This document shows positions 27,216 through 36,507 of a DNA stretch of 64,000 nt, in pieces. How positions within the stretch are numbered: position 1 is the first letter of the stretch; each line of letters starts with the position of its first letter. The translations under genes and the position numbers were made by a program. Source of the DNA: Pseudomonadota bacterium (lineage in GTDB: Bacteria; Bdellovibrionota; UBA1018; CAIMNF01); the NCBI GenBank assembly GCA_027486675.1, contig JAIXOQ010000020.1:168983-232982 (forward strand). Direction: 5' to 3'. Below the pieces are notes generated by a model. That model was not told where the DNA came from. It did not search any database and saw only the letters and a program-made list of their open reading frames with translations.

Positions 27216-28235
27216 TTACCGCGCTCGGCTTGAACGCGTCTTATTCGCAAATAGCAGCCCCGCATCTAACGAAGCCTTTAAATTATGCCCCTGACACAAA
27301 TGACGGAGGTTATTCAGTTCTGTCCTTCCACCAAGCGCAAGTGGCCGAATGTGGTCCACATGCAAATGCGCACGCGACGGGCAACGGCTGTTTGTGGCTG
27401 GCGATATGTATTCACATTGGCCTTGGGACCTAGCGTAGATCTGGCGCTTGAAGTGCAGTGGGATGAAGCGCGAGACAGAGGGAGTTTTTCCGGCCGGACG
27501 GGATTTTTGGGCAAGAGGTGGTATTTGGCTCTGAGGTATTTTCAAGTCCACCTCTGGTGCCGCTGTCTTAGTCTCCACCTTCCCAAGACCGCGCTCTTTC
27601 TTTTCGATCAAGAGCTGAAGTGCCTCGGTGAAGAGGGCAGCAGTAGAATCCGCACGCACCAATTCGCGGGCCCGATTCAGTAGATTCATTCCTCCTTCAT
27701 CTAAGAAAATTTTCACTTCCGTATGTGTGGCTGTTGCAACCCGAGTGGATTCTTTAAGCCTAGGCGTCTCTGGGTTGGTGGCCTGCGCCATCAAGAACCT
27801 TTCAGTCTCTCTTTTTGATTTTCCGGCGATGGCGGTCAGCAGCTCGTTCTGTTGTTCTTGATTCATTGCATTTCCAGCCGACTTTTCTTCTTTGATAAAG
27901 CGCTGCATCTGCGTCGCCCCCGTTAAAGTCAGGTCTCCCGATTCGATCATGGCTTTTGCTTTTTCATTCTGTCTGACAAGCCGCATCGCAGCGATGCGTT
28001 CGTAAGCGGAGGATTCAGCGTACCCAAGTTCCTTTCTGACGTACTCAAACAGGCTGGGGTAAGACAGAAGTGCGTAAGCCTTCCTTTGATCTATTTCTTC
28101 CAGATGGGCGATCAAGGTTGCGGTTGCGCGCTGTTCAATGCGCGATAAGGCTAAGGTTGCATGGAGAAGCTCAATGTCATTGAACGGCAGAGTTGTGAAT
28201 TCTTGGCTTAAATCAGACGTGATTTGATTCATCAT
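27216..28235 (-). CDS. HNH endonuclease-like protein
   Basis: About 339 residues. The C-terminal 70 form an HNH nuclease domain: FIPLHFKRQIYARSQGQCEY, a second cysteine in NSRCPSRAHL, HVDHIRPLALGG and ELNNLRHLCQGHNLKAS, so both zinc ligands and the catalytic histidines seem intact. The N-terminal 200 residues are helical, with LSYPSLFEYVRKELGYAESS and a DLTLTGATQMQRF segment, a layout I associate with multi-copy HNH proteins in Bdellovibrio relatives; the role there is unknown. Start is uncertain: a GTG at 28277 is also in frame. No methylase or intron neighbours are seen. Confidence 0.8.
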   Translation of the reverse strand: MMNQITSDLSQEFTTLPFNDIELLHATLALSRIEQRATATLIAHLEEIDQRKAYALLSYPSLFEYVRKELGYAESSAYERIAAMRLVRQNEKAKAMIESGDLTLTGATQMQRFIKEEKSAGNAMNQEQQNELLTAIAGKSKRETERFLMAQATNPETPRLKESTRVATATHTEVKIFLDEGGMNLLNRARELVRADSTAALFTEALQLLIEKKERGLGKVETKTAAPEVDLKIPQSQIPPLAQKSRPAGKTPSVSRFIPLHFKRQIYARSQGQCEYISPATNSRCPSRAHLHVDHIRPLALGGRTELNNLRHLCQGHNLKASLDAGLLFANKTRSSRAR

Positions 28236-28277
28236 TTTGAAATCATAAACCCATGTTTTTTGGGCATCAGGCTTCAC

Positions 28278-28590
28278 GTATAAGCACTCGAAATCTGAAT
28301 TTTGATTTCACAAGACAATCGTAGCGAGACGATTCACCCACACGCCTCAGCGGCTCGCAAATACAAAACTTACTGTTGCATACTCAATCTGAAAAATGGC
28401 GCACCCGATAACCGGTCAAGAGCAAAGTTGGTATATTCCCGTCCGGGGTCTTGTGGTCAGAAGAAAAGATGGACGAGCCTTGCAACCTTTCTACGCCCTC
28501 GTGACAAGATACGGTATATCCCTGTTTCTTGGAGGGAGCTTGTTGATGAACTGGGGGCCGATCTCTTTCGGTACTTTTGCTCGCAGCGCC
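28278..28590. other. Intergenic stretch without a confident gene
   Basis: Roughly 310 bases between the HNH protein start and the 3' end of the DUF6973-like gene. Overlapping plus-strand frames are open here, and one resembles a fragment of arginyl-tRNA synthetase (see the entry at 28499). I saw no hairpin terminator and no promoter worth naming. Confidence 0.4.
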
Positions 28591-28607
28591 TCACCCAATA
28601 TTGTTAA
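28499..28607 (+). pseudogene. Possible degraded fragment resembling arginyl-tRNA synthetase
   Basis: One plus-strand frame reads VSWRELVDELGADLFRYF then CSQR before a stop. This resembles the arginyl-tRNA synthetase segment after the KMSK loop (typically VTLRELVDEVGAD followed by RFFF and R). Another frame upstream (around 28396-28500) reads LVVRRKDGRAL, which could match the preceding part after a frameshift. The similarity is short and judged by eye, so this may be chance. Confidence 0.2.
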
Positions 28608-29256
28608 CAGCCCGTCCGTCTCGCTTAGAAACAGGGGTTTCAATCCCGCCGATGATCTTTACGGAGTACCCCGGATAGTCTCCGGCATAGATCTGTGCGA
28701 CAAGCTCCTCCCGCGACAGTACAACTCTCTTCAAAAGGTCAAAATATACTGCATTTCTACCAGATTTTGATTTCAGTAATGAGACGATTGGCTTGGTCAT
28801 TCGCTTAGGCGGATTGCGAGAGCCAGCAAACTCACGCGAGTCATTCAGATCAATGATGAGTTCACCTTGCTTCAGTGCCTGATGAATGAGTTTAAGTAAG
28901 GTCTTCCTTCCCCTAGTTTTTCTACCGTACTTTCTGCCAACTCGATTGTTCCAGAGGTCCATATTCCGTGATTTCGGATTTGGCGCATTCGAAAGCATGC
29001 CGAAAGGATCGTACTCATTCAGCAGGCCAAGAACTTCTGCAGTCTTCTCATCGTATCTTTGAGTAAATACTCCACTGACATAGGAATGCCTGAAAGCATC
29101 GACGTCATTGTCATCTAGGCCTACACCGACAGTCTTGATCTTCCCGTCTCTACCCCTAGGGAGTCGGCGGATGGAACGATCAAAATATTCATAAGCTTCT
29201 ATACGGGCCTCTTCGAATAATATTTGGAATTGATTAATATTCAGCCTACCAGCCAC
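28591..29256 (-). CDS. DUF6973-like protein of unknown function
   Basis: A 221-residue protein starting with GTG. It has the layout I associate with DUF6973-type domains: DNDVDAFRHSYVSGVFTQRY, an acidic NEYDP segment, and later NMDLWNNRVGRKYGRK. Some proteins with this domain are secreted or toxin-linked, but the function is not established. No signal peptide is seen. The start overlaps the end of the small membrane protein gene by 11 bases, so the two are probably an operon and may act together. Confidence 0.6.
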   Translation of the reverse strand: MAGRLNINQFQILFEEARIEAYEYFDRSIRRLPRGRDGKIKTVGVGLDDNDVDAFRHSYVSGVFTQRYDEKTAEVLGLLNEYDPFGMLSNAPNPKSRNMDLWNNRVGRKYGRKTRGRKTLLKLIHQALKQGELIIDLNDSREFAGSRNPPKRMTKPIVSLLKSKSGRNAVYFDLLKRVVLSREELVAQIYAGDYPGYSVKIIGGIETPVSKRDGRAVNNIG

Positions 29257-29596
29257 GTAACACCTTCTTCAAAAGCCAAGCTAGTCCCACCAGTCCGAAA
29301 AACAATGTGGCATCGTTCTGATGCCACATAAAAAGGTACACACCTAACGCCGATGGGATCAGTAGAATGGCGATAAAGAATCGATAAACACCTTTTGCCT
29401 GAATCGTTGAGAGCCACAATCCAAGGTGCCCAAGTAGCGACATTTCTAAAGCTTTAAGAGCACCTCGTGGGAATGGCTTGTAAGAATAGACATCATTTAG
29501 ATTCCAAAAACCATAAATGGTAGAAATGATGATCAGGAATCGGACAACCCTCTTCGCCGGAAGATGCGGATACAGCCTTAATGTACGAGTGAGCAT
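29246..29596 (-). CDS. Small membrane protein
   Basis: A 116-residue protein with a good GAAAGG ribosome-binding site before ATG. It appears to have three or four membrane helices (FLIIISTIYGFWNL, FFIAILLIPSALGVYLFMW, ATLFFGLVGLAWLL) and a basic start. No family recognised. Its end overlaps the DUF6973-like gene, so it may be a membrane partner or an immunity-type protein; the latter is speculation from gene order only. Confidence 0.65.
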   Translation of the reverse strand: MLTRTLRLYPHLPAKRVVRFLIIISTIYGFWNLNDVYSYKPFPRGALKALEMSLLGHLGLWLSTIQAKGVYRFFIAILLIPSALGVYLFMWHQNDATLFFGLVGLAWLLKKVLRGW

Positions 29597-29742
29597 TATA
29601 GCCTTTCACGATGAGCTAAAGATTTCGGATCCATCTCAGAGAATATCTAAGTTTTTCGCACCCCTCACTCATTTCTTCGATCCCCCCCCTCCGCCCTAAA
29701 AACTTATCAAGCAAACTCGATAAAAATTTGCTAAGATCTTCA

Positions 29743-30130
29743 TTCCGCACAGATCGGGCAATCGCCGGCGCCGTTAAACGCGCGGGAGGAAAGTCCGGGC
29801 TCCACAAAGCGCAGTACCGGCTAACGGCCGGGGACATGATTCGTAAGAGTCGTAGTCACGGATAGTGCCACAGAGAAAATACCGCCTCCGTTAAACGAGG
29901 TAAGGGTGAAAAGGCGGGGTAAGAGCCCACCGCCGGTCCAGCAATGGATCGGGCATGGAAAACCCTACTGGGAGCAAGATCGCATAGGGGAGGTTGGAGT
30001 AGCTTTGCTCCGTTACAACTCCCGGGTTGATCGCCAGAGCTTGCAAGCAATTGCCGGCCTAGAGGAATGATTGCCTCCTATGGGTTTACCTATAGAAGAC
30101 AAGACCCGGCTTACAGATCTGTGCGGAAAA
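29743..30130 (+). ncRNA. rnpB: RNase P RNA, bacterial type A
   Basis: The catalytic RNA that matures tRNA 5' ends. The closing helix P1 is visible: TTCCGCACAGATC at the 5' end pairs with GATCTGTGCGGAA at the 3' end. The conserved GAGGAAAGTCCGGGCTCC of P4 lies at about 29787, the universally conserved CAGAGAAAATACCGCC-type segment near 29871, and the matching 3' P4 strand AAGACAAGACCCGGCTTACA near 30096. The length of about 388 bases is normal. Confidence 0.95.
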
Positions 30131-30180
30131 TTTTAAGCGCGTTGACAGAAAGACCATTTCTACGGCAATTTGCCGGCTCT

Positions 30181-30873
30181 ATGCTTACATTCCTGGTCAT
30201 TCTTCATTTTGCGAACGCCGCCCCTCAGTCCATTGAAGTCGGTCGCTACAGCATCACGCCTATGCCCATGGTTCTGGAATATACTGGCGAAAGTATTACT
30301 GTCCTTAAAGGTTGCCTCTACAAAAGTAGGAACCATGCCCAAACCACTGAGTTCATCAAACCGGACGCGAATTCAGAATCTCTAAGTCGTTTCGCGTTAC
30401 CCCTTCATCAACTACCAGGTGCATTCGTAGACTGGATCGAATCCTTATCCCGTGATGATGAAACCAAGAGGGTCATGACCAAAAGAGAACTTGCGTCGGT
30501 TCTAAAGAACAATCGGTCCGCTCTGCAGTTCTTTAATGTCGTCAATCAAGATCTCGGCTTAGTCACTCAACGGTTCTTTGACCTCTTTTTTAAGGAGTGG
30601 GAACGGCTTGCCGATGTTGAGGCAGAGAGTGGGATTTCTCCGGAAACGGGCTTTGTGCAACTCTCGTTTGAGGAGCAAGAGCTGACCAAGCTTGGAGAAT
30701 TTGGCGGAGATGTTCTTGAGATCGTCAGTGATTTTTCAAAAACTTATGATCAGGAGATCTTAAGCAAAAATTTGTCTGCTCAAACCCCAGAGTGCCCACC
30801 GACCATTCGATCCGCATTCCTCGGATTTGTGAATGAACTCAATGCATTCAGCTACGATCGATCGGGCAACTAA
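30181..30873 (+). CDS. Secreted protein of unknown function downstream of rnpB
   Basis: About 230 residues. A short hydrophobic start MLTFLVILHFANAA is followed by PQSIEVGRYSI. In-frame starts further upstream (TTG 30142, GTG 30121) would add basic residues and give a more normal signal peptide but lie at or inside the 3' end of rnpB; I chose the first ATG after the RNA. The rest is acidic and helical, with LFFKEWERLADVEAESGIS. Not recognised. A second secreted gene follows on the same strand. Confidence 0.6.
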   Translation: MLTFLVILHFANAAPQSIEVGRYSITPMPMVLEYTGESITVLKGCLYKSRNHAQTTEFIKPDANSESLSRFALPLHQLPGAFVDWIESLSRDDETKRVMTKRELASVLKNNRSALQFFNVVNQDLGLVTQRFFDLFFKEWERLADVEAESGISPETGFVQLSFEEQELTKLGEFGGDVLEIVSDFSKTYDQEILSKNLSAQTPECPPTIRSAFLGFVNELNAFSYDRSGN

Positions 30874-31037
30874 CCAGCCGTACTGGCAAAAGTTTCTAAA
30901 ACAGTTTCGCGGTCCTCAAGCAAGTGCGCACGGTGCTCTTCTCATTTGTTGGTTTAAATCGGTACCCAAGCCAGTCGTAATTCGTATTGGTTGATATCTT
31001 GACCAAATCCAACAAAAAATGGCAACAGTACGCATTC

Positions 31038-31958
31038 ATGCATCAGTTCTTGGTCATCACTGGAACCTTGGCGTTCGTGAGTTCTTTGTCGGCACAGGCA
31101 GACGTAAAGACTCCCTCCGAGCTCAGCGCAGAGCTCTTTTCCATCCGCAGAGAAATGGGAGATGAATTTTCACAAATCCCCAAGTACATACGGACGTTCG
31201 CTCTCGGGCCTACGCCAACATCAGAATCGGCTCGATTAGATGATCCAATACTCCTTGCAATTGAGGCCAGGTCCATCGTCCAGGCGCATTATGAAATCAT
31301 CCGCGCGCATTGGAATCCCTGGTTGCACGTCTGGTTTGATGACCTCCTTGAATCCATGATTGCAGATCCCCGCCCAAGTGAATGGCGGGATGTGTTACTC
31401 ACCTCCCAAAAGTATCTTGAAGAAATTGGCTCGCAGGTTTTGGATCTGAACGAAACCTTTCCGAACGTATTTTCTAACCCCCTAGAGCTCGTCATTCCGC
31501 TGTATCCGATTTCACTCGACGCAGTGGAGCGACCGGTCACCGTTAGCATCGATTTAGGGGACCAGAAGATCTCTTTCTCGGATGCAAGGTTTCGATTAGC
31601 TCAAAGACTTTTACGGGGTTGGTCTTTGCCGCGCCCTTCCCTTCAGATGTTCACCGGGGAAACACAATATGAGGTGGTACGAGGGTTTGTCACAGCCCCT
31701 CATCGATTCCTACGTGGCGTTGAAACTGGAAGCACGATCGCCCTTGGATCTCAGATTCGTGATCTTGATTTGCGTTCTCAGTATCTTTTAGGTTCTGTGA
31801 TGAGAGGCAAGAATCTTTCAGATTTGATTGCAACTGAAACTCAGATGGAGGGTGTTTTGTTGAGTCTTCGGATTAAACGACCTGACGTATTGAAACAATT
31901 TTTTGAACTAGGAATTGGTGTAGATCTGAATCAGTGTCGCTTCATCACCGAAAACTAG
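31038..31958 (+). CDS. Secreted protein of unknown function
   Basis: About 306 residues with a signal peptide MHQFLVITGTLAFVSSLSAQ, cleaved near ADVKTP. I chose ATG 31038; an in-frame TTG lies 51 bases upstream. The mature part has a helical first half (HYEIIRAHWNPWLHVWFDDL) and a middle rich in beta pattern (RPVTVSIDLGDQKISFSDAR). A single cysteine is near the end. It faces the HD-GYP gene with only 4 bases between stops. No family recognised. Confidence 0.65.
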   Translation: MHQFLVITGTLAFVSSLSAQADVKTPSELSAELFSIRREMGDEFSQIPKYIRTFALGPTPTSESARLDDPILLAIEARSIVQAHYEIIRAHWNPWLHVWFDDLLESMIADPRPSEWRDVLLTSQKYLEEIGSQVLDLNETFPNVFSNPLELVIPLYPISLDAVERPVTVSIDLGDQKISFSDARFRLAQRLLRGWSLPRPSLQMFTGETQYEVVRGFVTAPHRFLRGVETGSTIALGSQIRDLDLRSQYLLGSVMRGKNLSDLIATETQMEGVLLSLRIKRPDVLKQFFELGIGVDLNQCRFITEN

Positions 31959-31962
31959 ATCC

Positions 31963-33312
31963 CTAACCCTGCACGCTTTCCCATCTGAGCGTGGTCAGCA
32001 CCTGGCGAAAAATCTCTGCAACCTTTTCGGAATAGTGGGGATAAACACCGGATTCCATTTCCGCCGCCATTGGCCCGGAACCTTCTGACCTTAAGTCTAG
32101 ATAGCAGTTAATCATGCTTAAGATCTCAGACATCGGGTGAAGCTGATTTCCGCCCACGCGGTTAGGAAACCCCGTACGATCGCGTCGTTCATGAGATTGG
32201 CGAATCACTTGCAGAGTCACTGCAGGTAGTGTCACGTGCTGTTCTAAAAGATCGGCTCCGGTTGTCGGGTGCTGCAGGTAAAGCATCATTTCATCTTTGT
32301 TGTAAGTAGATGCTGCTTTGACCGATAGATCCCCATAGGGTGTTTCAAGAAGCGCGATGTCTTGCAGCACTGAAGCGACACCTAAGATTTCTATCGTGCT
32401 CGATCGCTCAAAGCGCATCGACTGACATACTAAAAAAGCTAAGATCGCGGAGGTCAATGATTGGTTCGATTTTCGCGATCGCTCGATCATGCGCTCTAGG
32501 TATCCAGGACTTAAAGTCTGCAAGTCTTGCACGGTTCGAAAAAGGTCTTGGAGCATCTCAGTGGTGTTTTCAATGGTCGACTCCTGAATCCCGTTAGTTC
32601 GAATGTCCTGCATGAGTGCGTGCGACCTCGCAAACACTTCGCTCGCCCTCCAGCCCGGGGTCAGTGTCTGTAGTTTTCCGGGATGCGCGCTATTGAGCTT
32701 GAGTTTCTTTCTTAAGCTGAACAACTGATTGGAATCCACAAAGAGATGCGTTGCACGCGCGTTGAGTTGCGTGAAGTACTCCGCTTCAATTTCGGTCTGA
32801 GCCAAAGCAAAGAGGCGCAATGATCCGTCAGCCGCTTCTACGAAAAGATCTAAGGGATAACTCAACCCCATATGAAAATCTGTGAGTGGGACAGAGGTGT
32901 ACCCATTGTGGTTCGACTTTGCGGGCGTACTCTGCCGTACGAAGTGTTCTCCGATCGTTCGTGCAGAGCCGGCCGAGCGTGCTTGAAGGGCCTCAGTCGC
33001 ATGGGGATCTACCCAGCCGCGCGCTCCAATTTCCTGCATCAATGTGTCATCTGCCGGAAGGCCACCTTGCTTGGGAGAGTAAAATACGTAAACGGGTGTT
33101 ACTGGGCGCGCGACAAAACACGCCTCGATGAATCGCAGGGGACTATAAGAAAAATCTTCGGGATCTAAAAAAATAGACTGAATGTGGGTCTCAGGGTTGG
33201 CGAGGTGCTTCAACGCAACGGCTAGCGCTGGCGCCACAATAGCATTTGGAAAACGCCGTGATAGCGCCTCCAAAACCCGCGGATCGGCGTGAATAAATAG
33301 TGATCTCCCCAT
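31963..33312 (-). CDS. Degenerate HD-GYP domain protein with pseudo-receiver-like N-terminus
   Basis: A 449-residue protein. The first 110 residues look like a receiver fold without clear phosphorylation residues (LFIHADPRVLEALSRRFP). The C-terminal 180 residues follow the HD-GYP plan: ASVLQDIALLE where LHDIGK is expected, QHPTTGADLLEQH, then IRQSHERRDRTGFPNRVGG where HHER-DGTGYP is expected. Loss of the metal-binding HD pair (QD) suggests it no longer hydrolyses cyclic di-GMP but may bind a partner. It is divergent from speA. Confidence 0.75.
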   Translation of the reverse strand: MGRSLFIHADPRVLEALSRRFPNAIVAPALAVALKHLANPETHIQSIFLDPEDFSYSPLRFIEACFVARPVTPVYVFYSPKQGGLPADDTLMQEIGARGWVDPHATEALQARSAGSARTIGEHFVRQSTPAKSNHNGYTSVPLTDFHMGLSYPLDLFVEAADGSLRLFALAQTEIEAEYFTQLNARATHLFVDSNQLFSLRKKLKLNSAHPGKLQTLTPGWRASEVFARSHALMQDIRTNGIQESTIENTTEMLQDLFRTVQDLQTLSPGYLERMIERSRKSNQSLTSAILAFLVCQSMRFERSSTIEILGVASVLQDIALLETPYGDLSVKAASTYNKDEMMLYLQHPTTGADLLEQHVTLPAVTLQVIRQSHERRDRTGFPNRVGGNQLHPMSEILSMINCYLDLRSEGSGPMAAEMESGVYPHYSEKVAEIFRQVLTTLRWESVQG

Positions 33313-33437
33313 ACCCCTCTTACCAATAGTGTACCGGGTTTATCCGTTGGTGTCATAGGGCGGACTTAACATTTATTGAGTGGTTTCATTGACTCTTTCC
33401 GAGTCGTTTCTTTTCGACGATATCGGACGAAAATGCT

Positions 33438-35432
33438 ATGAATAACGAAACTATGCGTCCATGGGGTGTGTCTGATTCTCTGAAGCTATATCAAATCGAA
33501 AACTGGGGTGACCAGTACTTCAACATTAATCCAGGTGGAAACCTCACTGTACATCCGCGGCAAGGTCAGGGGCCCGGCATTGATTTGGTGAAGGTGTTGG
33601 ATGAGGCGGCGGCGCAAAAGTTAGAGCTGCCGATCTTGGTGCGCTTTCAGGACATCATTCGCCACCGTGTTGTATTACTCAACGAATCCTTTCGTCGAGC
33701 GATTCAGGAAGCAGGATACAACGGCAAATACCGAGGTGTTTATCCGATCAAAGTGAATCAGATGCGCGAGGTCGTTGAGGAAATAGTCGACGCGGGACGC
33801 CCTTATGACTTTGGACTTGAGGCAGGATCAAAAGCCGAGCTTGCAGCTGTTATTCCGATGGAACTAAGTCCCGATGCGCTCGTTTGCGTGAACGGATATA
33901 AAGACACGGCCGTGATTAAATTGGCGCTTCTTGGCGTGAAGCTAGGGAAAAAAATAGTCATCATCGTCGAAAAACTTTCTGAAGCGCATCAGATTGTTCA
34001 GATCGCAAATGAGATGGGAGTCAAACCTTTCATCGGCTTGCGCTGTAAGTTGAATACGAAGGGTTCCGGAAAATGGGAATCTTCTGGCGGTGATTCAGCA
34101 AAATTCGGGCTAACTACTCCAGAGCTTTTGTCAGCAGTCGCGTACTTGAAGTCTGTCGGTTACGAAGATCAGATCAAACTCCTGCATTTTCACATTGGTT
34201 CACAAGTCACCAACATCCGTACGATCAAGGACGCAGTCAAAGAAGCGTCCCGAATCTACGCCGAACTGTATCGCATGGGATGCCCGCTTGAGTATTTGGA
34301 TGTCGGCGGCGGCTTAGGTGTCGACTACGATGGCTCTCACACCGATTTTGAAAGCTCCATTAACTATTCGTTGCAAGAGTATTGCCGTGACGTTGTGTAT
34401 TCGATTCAGGAGATCTGTAAATCAGAGGGCGTTCCTGAACCTTCGATCGTATCGGAAAGTGGCCGCGCATTAGCCGCCCACCACTCGGTCTTGATCGTGA
34501 ATATCTTCGGAAACATCGAAGTGGGTGATGCGCCGGTCAGCTTGGAAGAGTCCCCGGATGAACACCAAGTTGTTAAAGAAATGCGCGATGCGCTGAAACA
34601 ACTGAACTATAAAAACATGCTCGAGTATTTGAACGAAGCGATCCAACGCAAAGAAGAAGCCTTGAGCATGTTTAAGTTAGGGGTTCTTGGATTAACGGAA
34701 CGTGCCAAGGTCGAACATCTTTTTTGGCTGATTTGTCGTAAAGTACACAGCTGGATTCCAGAGATGCGCTATGTGCCTGATGAAGTGGAAAAGCTGACCA
34801 AGGTTCTGGCCGACCAGTATCTCTGCAACTTCTCCATCTTCCAGTCCATGCCGGATCACTGGGCCATTCAGCAGTTGTTCCCCATTATTCCTATTCATCG
34901 CCACGATGAAGAGCCGACTCGGAACGCAACCTTGGTCGATATCACCTGTGACTCGGATGGTAAGGTTTCTAAGTTTGTGGATTTACGCGATGTTAAGGAT
35001 ACATTGCGTCTGCACACCCTAAAGAATGGTGAGCCTTACTACCTAGGGATTTTCCTCACAGGCGCTTACCAGGACATCATGGGGGACCTGCATAATCTTT
35101 TCGGACGTGTGAATGAAGTGCACGTCTTCTTAGATGATTCAGAACCAGGTGGCTATTACATCGAGGAAGTGATCAAGGGCAACAATATCGCGAGCGTGCT
35201 TTCCTGGATTCAGTACAATCCGGCCAATCTTGAAAAAGAGGTGAAAGAACGTATTGATCAACGTGCACGCGAGGGGCACTTGAAGCCACGCGAAGGCGTT
35301 GATCTGCAGAACTTCTACGAAAGTGTTCTGTCGGGTTACACCTACATCGATTCTTTACGTCCCCAGCTTGGAATTCATCCGCGAACTGTGAGTGATGAAC
35401 GGGGTGACCGTACCCAGGAGTACCTGCAATGA
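33438..35432 (+). CDS. speA: Biosynthetic arginine decarboxylase
   Basis: A PLP enzyme of the Orn/DAP/Arg decarboxylase fold III, converting arginine to agmatine for polyamines. It has 664 residues. The PLP lysine is in GVYPIKVNQMREVVE, followed by DFGLEAGSKAEL, the substrate/PLP region HFHIGSQVTNI, LDVGGGLGVDYDG and SESGRALAAHHSV. This matches SpeA of bacteria, not the inducible AdiA. It overlaps hppD by 4 bases. The agmatinase-type gene at the left edge of the window could use its product. Confidence 0.96.
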   Translation: MNNETMRPWGVSDSLKLYQIENWGDQYFNINPGGNLTVHPRQGQGPGIDLVKVLDEAAAQKLELPILVRFQDIIRHRVVLLNESFRRAIQEAGYNGKYRGVYPIKVNQMREVVEEIVDAGRPYDFGLEAGSKAELAAVIPMELSPDALVCVNGYKDTAVIKLALLGVKLGKKIVIIVEKLSEAHQIVQIANEMGVKPFIGLRCKLNTKGSGKWESSGGDSAKFGLTTPELLSAVAYLKSVGYEDQIKLLHFHIGSQVTNIRTIKDAVKEASRIYAELYRMGCPLEYLDVGGGLGVDYDGSHTDFESSINYSLQEYCRDVVYSIQEICKSEGVPEPSIVSESGRALAAHHSVLIVNIFGNIEVGDAPVSLEESPDEHQVVKEMRDALKQLNYKNMLEYLNEAIQRKEEALSMFKLGVLGLTERAKVEHLFWLICRKVHSWIPEMRYVPDEVEKLTKVLADQYLCNFSIFQSMPDHWAIQQLFPIIPIHRHDEEPTRNATLVDITCDSDGKVSKFVDLRDVKDTLRLHTLKNGEPYYLGIFLTGAYQDIMGDLHNLFGRVNEVHVFLDDSEPGGYYIEEVIKGNNIASVLSWIQYNPANLEKEVKERIDQRAREGHLKPREGVDLQNFYESVLSGYTYIDSLRPQLGIHPRTVSDERGDRTQEYLQ

Positions 35433-36502
35433 AGTTTCTCAATGCTGGATTTGACCACGTAGAGTTTTGTGTTTCTAGTATTTCCAAATATGCACCTATG
35501 TGGAAACGCATGGGTTTTGAGGAAATTGGATTTCAGGAAAACCTAAAAGCGGGATCGCAGTCCATGCTTATGGCTCAGGGCCTTTCAAGGGTCTTATTGA
35601 CGCAATACAACGGTCTTCAGGAATCACAAAATAGTTTGGGCTACCAATTTTTAAAAGCTCACGGGGATGCGATTGCTGTCGTGGGTGTTGAAGTGGACAA
35701 CGCCGAAGCAGCTTTTCGTGAAACGGTTTCTCGTGGCGCACGACCTGCACTTGCTCCGGTTCGTGAGGAAACTCCAGATGGTACTGTCACTGTGGCTGAG
35801 ATCTTTACGCCGTCTGATTTGCGTTATCGTTTTGTGAGCCGCCTCGGGAACCTCTTTCTACCTGGATTGACCGCCGATCGTATGGTGAGTCCCTCACCCA
35901 CTGGCGTACAGAACATCGATCACCTGACCAACAACATCGATATGGGCCGAACCGATGTTTGGGTGAAGTATTACCAGGAAGTATTTGGATTTAAGGTCGT
36001 GCGTCACTTTGATATCCGTACTGGAAGAACCGGACTCACCTCTGAGGTTGTTCAGTCTGAATGTGGAAGGATAAAAGTACCGATCAACGAAGCAACCGAG
36101 CCCGAAAGCCAAATTCAAGAGTTTGTTGTTCGAATGCATGGCGAAGGTGTTCAGCATTTGGCTTTTTTAAATTTAGATATTGTTCGAGGCCTGCAGCTTT
36201 ACCGTGAGCAAGGTTTTAAGTTCTTATCCGTGCCCTCTACCTACTACGACGTTGTTCCAACTCGGGTGCCGGGTGTGAAGGAAGACTTAAAGGTTCTGGA
36301 GTCTTTGGGCATCCTTCTCGATGGTGAAGGCGGCGGTTATTTGATGCAGGTTTTTTCCGAAGAACTGGTTGGTCCATTCTTTGTTGAAATGATTCAGCGC
36401 TGTGGGAACAACGGCTTTGGCGAAGGAAACTTTCGTGCTTTGTTTGAAGCGATTGAGCGAGACCAAGAACGCCGTGGTGTCCTCCCTAAGAAAATGGGCT
36501 AG
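35429..36502 (+). CDS. hppD: 4-hydroxyphenylpyruvate dioxygenase
   Basis: Turns 4-hydroxyphenylpyruvate into homogentisate in tyrosine breakdown. It has 357 residues with two glyoxalase-fold halves. Iron ligands are visible as His in NIDHLTNNI, His in GVQHLAFLN and Glu in the C-terminal GGGYLMQVFSEELVG region. The C-terminal NNGFGEGNFRALFEAIERDQ is the family's usual end. No homogentisate dioxygenase is next to it. Translationally coupled to speA through an ATGA overlap. Confidence 0.95.
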   Translation: MKFLNAGFDHVEFCVSSISKYAPMWKRMGFEEIGFQENLKAGSQSMLMAQGLSRVLLTQYNGLQESQNSLGYQFLKAHGDAIAVVGVEVDNAEAAFRETVSRGARPALAPVREETPDGTVTVAEIFTPSDLRYRFVSRLGNLFLPGLTADRMVSPSPTGVQNIDHLTNNIDMGRTDVWVKYYQEVFGFKVVRHFDIRTGRTGLTSEVVQSECGRIKVPINEATEPESQIQEFVVRMHGEGVQHLAFLNLDIVRGLQLYREQGFKFLSVPSTYYDVVPTRVPGVKEDLKVLESLGILLDGEGGGYLMQVFSEELVGPFFVEMIQRCGNNGFGEGNFRALFEAIERDQERRGVLPKKMG

Positions 36503-36507
36503 GGCGA

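Noticed and set aside
28302..28770. Two plus-strand frames in the gap after the HNH gene
   Set aside because: Neither shows a ribosome-binding site or a family beyond the weak ArgRS-like fragment, and the second runs through the DUF6973-like gene.
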